Below are positions 6,427-8,603 of a DNA stretch of 8,603 nucleotides, piece after piece. The stretch comes from Bacillota bacterium. Lineage in GTDB: Bacteria > Bacillota > Clostridia > Peptostreptococcales > Anaerovoracaceae. Under the pieces are notes generated by a model. It searched no databases. It saw only the letters and a list, made by a program, of their open reading frames with translations, and was not told where the DNA came from. The number at the start of each line of letters is the position of its first letter. The first letter of the stretch is position 1. The translations under genes and the position numbers were made by a program. The DNA is taken from the NCBI GenBank assembly GCA_017619985.1, contig JAFZRG010000102.1:1-8603 (forward strand). Direction: 5' to 3'.

Positions 6427-7379
6427 TCGGCGGCTATAAGATCGTGACCCTCTGCGGCAGCACGAGATTTAAAAACGAATTCATGGAAGCGCAGAAGCGC
6501 CTGACGCTGGACGGCTGCATCGTGATCAGCGTGGGCCTGTTCGGCCATTCCGGCGACAGCGAGGTCTGGGAGAACATGGACGAAGGCACGCTGACCCGCA
6601 CCAAGGAGATGCTGGACGACATGCACAAGCGCAAGATCGACATGGCCGACGAGATCTATGTGATCAACGTGGGCGGCTACATCGGCGACAGCACGCGCTC
6701 GGAGATCGCGTATGCGAAGGCGACCGGCAAGGGTGTGCGGTACCTGGAACCGGTGCTGAGCGTGGCGCAGATGCGCGCGGCGGATGCCTATACCATCGCG
6801 AAAGGCACGCCTTCCAAAGAACTGATGCGGCGCGCGGCCCAGGGCGTCTTCGATGCTTACGACGGCTGGGAGGGCCACCACACCCTGGTGATCTGCGGCA
6901 GCGGCAACAACGGCGGTGACGGCTACGCGCTGGCGGAGATCCTTGCTGCGAAAGGCTTTGCGGCGGACGTGCTGCGTGTCTCGGAGAAGTTCTCGGAGGA
7001 CGGCGCGTATTACTGCGGGCGCTGCACGGCGGCCGGCATACGGATGCTGACGCCGGCAGATCCTGTGGATCTCGCGGACTACGATATCCTGGTGGACTGC
7101 ATGCTGGGCACCGGGTTTTCCGGCGTGCCGAGAGAACCGGTCGCCGGTGTGATCCGGCGGGTCAACGAGGCGAGGGCGGCCGGAAGCTACGTGATCTCGG
7201 TCGACATCAACAGCGGCATGAACGGCGACACCGGCGAGGCTGAGCTCGCGGTCGCGAGCGACTTGACGGTTTCGATCGGATATCCGAAGACCGGGTTTTA
7301 CAGCGGCCGGGCGGACGAGCTGATCGGCCGGCTGGTGAATGTGGATATCGGGATCGAGCTGCCGGAGGATCAAGTGTAA
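6423..7379 (+). CDS. Fusion: nucleoside 2-deoxyribosyltransferase-like domain + NAD(P)HX epimerase (YjeF_N)
   Basis: A 318-residue two-domain protein. Residues 1-~110 form a Rossmann-like domain of the nucleoside 2-deoxyribosyltransferase/DUF4406 type, found alone in many Bacillota and phages. It has the CGSTR loop (11-15), GLFGHSGDSEVWENMDEG (38-55) and IGDSTRSEIAYA (87-98), where E94 sits at the usual nucleophile-like Glu position. Residues ~112-312 are a YjeF_N/NnrE epimerase, which interconverts R- and S-NAD(P)HX so damaged NAD(P)H can be repaired. Its motifs are QMRAADAYTI (116-125), GSGNNGGDGYA (159-169), VDCMLGTGFSG (224-234) and ISVDINSGMNGDTG (258-271, catalytic-type D261). Bacterial epimerases are usually fused to a C-terminal ADP-dependent dehydratase; here there is none, and the chain stops at EDQV. 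The ATG overlaps the previous stop. The frame is unbroken across the junction, so this looks like a real fusion. Confidence 0.88.
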   Translation: MIGGYKIVTLCGSTRFKNEFMEAQKRLTLDGCIVISVGLFGHSGDSEVWENMDEGTLTRTKEMLDDMHKRKIDMADEIYVINVGGYIGDSTRSEIAYAKATGKGVRYLEPVLSVAQMRAADAYTIAKGTPSKELMRRAAQGVFDAYDGWEGHHTLVICGSGNNGGDGYALAEILAAKGFAADVLRVSEKFSEDGAYYCGRCTAAGIRMLTPADPVDLADYDILVDCMLGTGFSGVPREPVAGVIRRVNEARAAGSYVISVDINSGMNGDTGEAELAVASDLTVSIGYPKTGFYSGRADELIGRLVNVDIGIELPEDQV

Positions 7380-7479
7380 TATATTGCCCGGAAAAACAGT
7401 AAAAACGCGTCAGGCATCGAAGTGGTACGCGATATCGACTGCGAGCTGCTTCGGATGTGGGGTAAGCAGCAAGCAGCAC
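7380..7479. other. Spacer after the operon, no confident gene
   Basis: The frame of the preceding gene stays open past its TAA for 50 codons (7380-7529, stop 7530-7532), including VVRDIDCELLRMWGKQQ. I recognise no family and see no start with a ribosome binding site, so I do not call a gene. AAGCAGC is repeated in tandem at 7464-7477 and can pair with GCTGCTT at 7445-7451. No T-run follows, so it is not a typical terminator. Confidence 0.4.
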
Positions 7480-7550
7480 GTGTCATTTTGAATGCCATCA
7501 AGCATATGTCACACTGTTTTGCTGTGGCTTAAGCTCTGACAGGAAGTTTT

Positions 7551-7578
7551 TTGTGACATTTGGCGTAAATGATATAAT
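7551..7578 (+). promoter_or_regulatory. Sigma-A-like promoter
   Basis: A perfect -10 TATAAT (7573-7578) is preceded at 16 bases spacing by TTGTGA (7551-7556, 4 of 6 to consensus). TGACA motifs overlap the -35 (7554-7558) and follow the -10 (7580-7584), where a regulator could bind. The predicted start, near 7585, is only ~9 bases before the terminator stem, so no gene is evidently driven. It could give a very short RNA, or antisense RNA into the metallophosphatase if termination fails. Confidence 0.5.
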
Positions 7579-7588
7579 ATGACACACA

Positions 7589-7628
7589 AAAAGACGGGTG
7601 ATCCGCTGAGGATCACCCGTTTATTATG
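7589..7628. terminator. Rho-independent terminator, usable from both sides
   Basis: An 11-bp perfect GC-rich stem, ACGGGTGATCC (7594-7604) with GGATCACCCGT (7610-7620), closes a 5-base loop (GCTGA). On the minus strand it is followed by CTTTTTGTG, fitting termination of the metallophosphatase operon. On the plus strand it is followed by TTTATTAT, and it could stop both the plus-strand operon and the promoter at 7551-7578. Confidence 0.9.
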
Positions 7629-7666
7629 GTCATCGTGGTCGAAAAGACCGAGTAAGGCAAAAATGC

Positions 7667-7701
7667 TGTGTCATTCGGTCGAACTCATTTGAAATGACAC
7701 A
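7667..7701. repeat. Perfect 9-bp inverted repeat with 17-base spacer
   Basis: TGTGTCATT (7667-7675) and AATGACACA (7693-7701) are exact reverse complements. This may be a protein-binding site, or the end of the candidate mobile element. It lies 31 bases downstream of the metallophosphatase stop on the minus strand. Confidence 0.75.
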
Positions 7702-7732
7702 AGTTGGTGCATCCGGCTTTGCTGCTGTCCCA

Positions 7733-8452
7733 TCAGACAGTCTCGACCGCGCCGATCTCCCCGGTCAGCGTGTCGATTACGGGGAAAGCCTGCGTGCCGA
7801 CGGGACGGCCGTCGCGGTAGGTCGAAAAAACGTCGCAGGAGATGACATTGCGCAGGCGTTCGATCTCTTCCACCGGCGTGTGGCCCACCACCTGCAGCAG
7901 TTCCGCCGACTTGTAGGTGCGCGCCGCGCCGTCGTACTGCGGGCGGAACCAGATCGGCGAGTCGTCGTTCCACATGTCCTCACAGCCCAGCGCGTTGACC
8001 CGCGCAAGCACCGCGTCCACGTCGTCGATCTCTTCCGCCGGCACGTGGGTCTTGACGAAATGGAGGGTCAGACCGCCGTGGAGGAACAGCACGTCGTCGA
8101 TGCGGTGGACGTAGGCGAGCTGAGACTGGTCTCGCAGGGACATCTGCAGCTCGGCGAGTTTACGCGAGACTGTATTCTGCGCGAACCAGGAATAGCCCGT
8201 CTCGGGCAGGCTCCAGACGTAGGAGAGATCGTGGTTCCCCCAGCACCAGAGCGTGTCCGGGAACTCCTTCGCGAAAGCGATCGCGGCATCAAAAGTCGCC
8301 TCGTACAGTTCGAGGTCGAAGCCGCGGTTCCATTCGTCCGGGAGATCCATCAGACAGACCGCTTTATCTGCCGCCCCGGCCCGCATGGCCCCGGCGGCTT
8401 TTTCGAACATCCACGGTTTGAGGTGGACGTCGGGTATCACTAAAACTTTCAT
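7733..8452 (-). CDS. Calcineurin-like metallophosphatase
   Basis: A 239-residue protein of the calcineurin-like (PPP/MPP) phosphoesterase superfamily, with the full dimetal motif series: D8-x-H10 in VIPDVHLKPW, D36/D39 in LMDLPDEW (the family GDxxD with the Gly replaced), GNHD at 72-75, H125 in FLHGG and GHTP at 190-193. The likely reaction is hydrolysis of a phosphomonoester or phosphodiester; the substrate is unknown, and the PPP-like arrangement (FLHGG, GHTP) would suit a serine/threonine-type or dinucleotide phosphatase. The start ATG (8450-8452, read as complement) has CGGAGC about 6 bases upstream. The gene upstream on the same strand ends 20 bases before it, so they probably share a transcript that ends at the hairpin at 7594-7620. 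It converges on the plus-strand operon. A functional link to the NAD-related genes is possible but unsupported. Confidence 0.92.
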   Translation of the reverse strand: MKVLVIPDVHLKPWMFEKAAGAMRAGAADKAVCLMDLPDEWNRGFDLELYEATFDAAIAFAKEFPDTLWCWGNHDLSYVWSLPETGYSWFAQNTVSRKLAELQMSLRDQSQLAYVHRIDDVLFLHGGLTLHFVKTHVPAEEIDDVDAVLARVNALGCEDMWNDDSPIWFRPQYDGAARTYKSAELLQVVGHTPVEEIERLRNVISCDVFSTYRDGRPVGTQAFPVIDTLTGEIGAVETV

Positions 8453-8472
8453 GGTTTGCTCCGGGTCACGCG

Positions 8473-8603
8473 CTACATCTGATCCCCGCCGGTGCCCCAG
8501 CGGAAGAGGGTGGCGAGTTTGTCCCAGAGACTGTTGACCTTGTCGTTGACGTTGTCGGCGAGGCCGCGCACGGAATCGACGCCGCCGCGGATCGTGTCGA
8601 GCG
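8473..8603 (-). CDS. 3' end of an unrecognised gene, truncated by window edge
   Basis: Read on the minus strand, the frame is open from the window edge to TAG (complement of 8473-8475), giving a 42-residue C-terminal tail. It includes GGVDSVRGLADNVNDKV followed by a Trp/Leu-rich amphipathic stretch (LWDKLATLFRW) and ends GTGGDQM. I do not recognise a family. The stop lies 20 bases upstream of the metallophosphatase start, so the two are likely co-transcribed. The supporting evidence is the operon-like spacing and the coherent helical pattern; too little is present for more. Confidence 0.55.
   Translation of the reverse strand, partial: LDTIRGGVDSVRGLADNVNDKVNSLWDKLATLFRWGTGGDQM

Larger units (their letters stand above)
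7480..7700. mobile_element. Candidate MITE-like element or insertion-sequence remnant
   Basis: The left end GTGTCATTTTGAATG (7480-7494) and the reverse complement of the right end, GTGTCATTTCAAATG (from 7686-7700), match at 13 of 15 bases. A second weaker match lies further inside both ends (ATGTCACAC near 7506-7514; TGTGTCATT at 7667-7675). The body is AT-richer than its surroundings, encodes no protein, and carries a promoter and a terminator hairpin. Ends with repeated TGTCA units recall IS21-family ends, but that is only a resemblance. I see no clear target-site duplication. The alternative is a regulatory region with repeated operator sites. Confidence 0.4.

Noticed and set aside
7694..8443. 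249-codon plus-strand frame opposite the metallophosphatase
   Set aside because: The minus-strand frame carries all metallophosphatase motifs; this one is its Arg/Val-rich mirror without a ribosome binding site.
1..8603. CRISPR array, tRNA, rRNA or riboswitch
   Set aside because: I saw no regularly spaced repeats, no cloverleaf or rRNA-like sequence, and no recognisable riboswitch core by reading. Covariance-model searches were not possible.

Overview
The window looks like a chromosomal accessory stretch from a GC-rich member of the Bacillota, probably a gut or rumen clostridium of the Lachnospiraceae/Oscillospiraceae type. This is an inference from the protein families, the AGGAGG-like ribosome binding sites and the tight ATGA gene overlaps. 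Sampled lines give roughly 60-67% G+C over most of the window, but the first ~1.2 kb is clearly AT-rich (about 37% in the first line), so that end has a different history.

Layout. (1) Positions 1-1191 (+) hold the 3' part of an AT-rich gene for a PASTA-like, probably secreted or surface protein; its true start lies outside the window. (2) Positions 1282-7379 (+) carry a compact same-strand run of seven genes: an aspartate/glutamate racemase-family protein, a MacroD/YmdB-type macro-domain protein, a 623-residue highly charged helical protein of unknown function, a small cyclic-phosphate-processing receiver (cREC) domain protein, a divergent Cys/Met-metabolism PLP enzyme, a nicotinamidase-like cysteine hydrolase, and a fusion of a nucleoside 2-deoxyribosyltransferase-like domain to an NAD(P)HX epimerase (YjeF_N) domain. 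The last four are nearly or actually overlapping, which suggests one transcript. (3) Positions 7380-7732 are a non-coding gap. It holds seven TGTCA/TGACA motifs, imperfect terminal inverted repeats bounding about 221 bp (7480-7700), a sigma-A-like promoter, and directly after it a strong rho-independent terminator usable from both sides. (4) Positions 7733-8603 (-) carry a calcineurin-like metallophosphatase and, just upstream of it, the 3' end of an unrecognised gene.

Shared theme. The macro domain (ADP-ribose or its derivatives), the nicotinamidase-like hydrolase (NAD salvage), the NAD(P)HX epimerase (NAD(P)H repair) and the deoxyribosyltransferase-like domain (N-glycosidic bond chemistry) all act on NAD or its fragments. 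cREC is a predicted handler of cyclic phosphates. I infer a NAD/ADP-ribose salvage-and-repair locus, possibly including the unknown helical protein; no direct evidence links it to defence. The most notable details are the Asn-to-Lys change at the macro-domain catalytic position, the unusual epimerase fusion lacking the dehydratase half, and the MITE-like element with its promoter-terminator pair.
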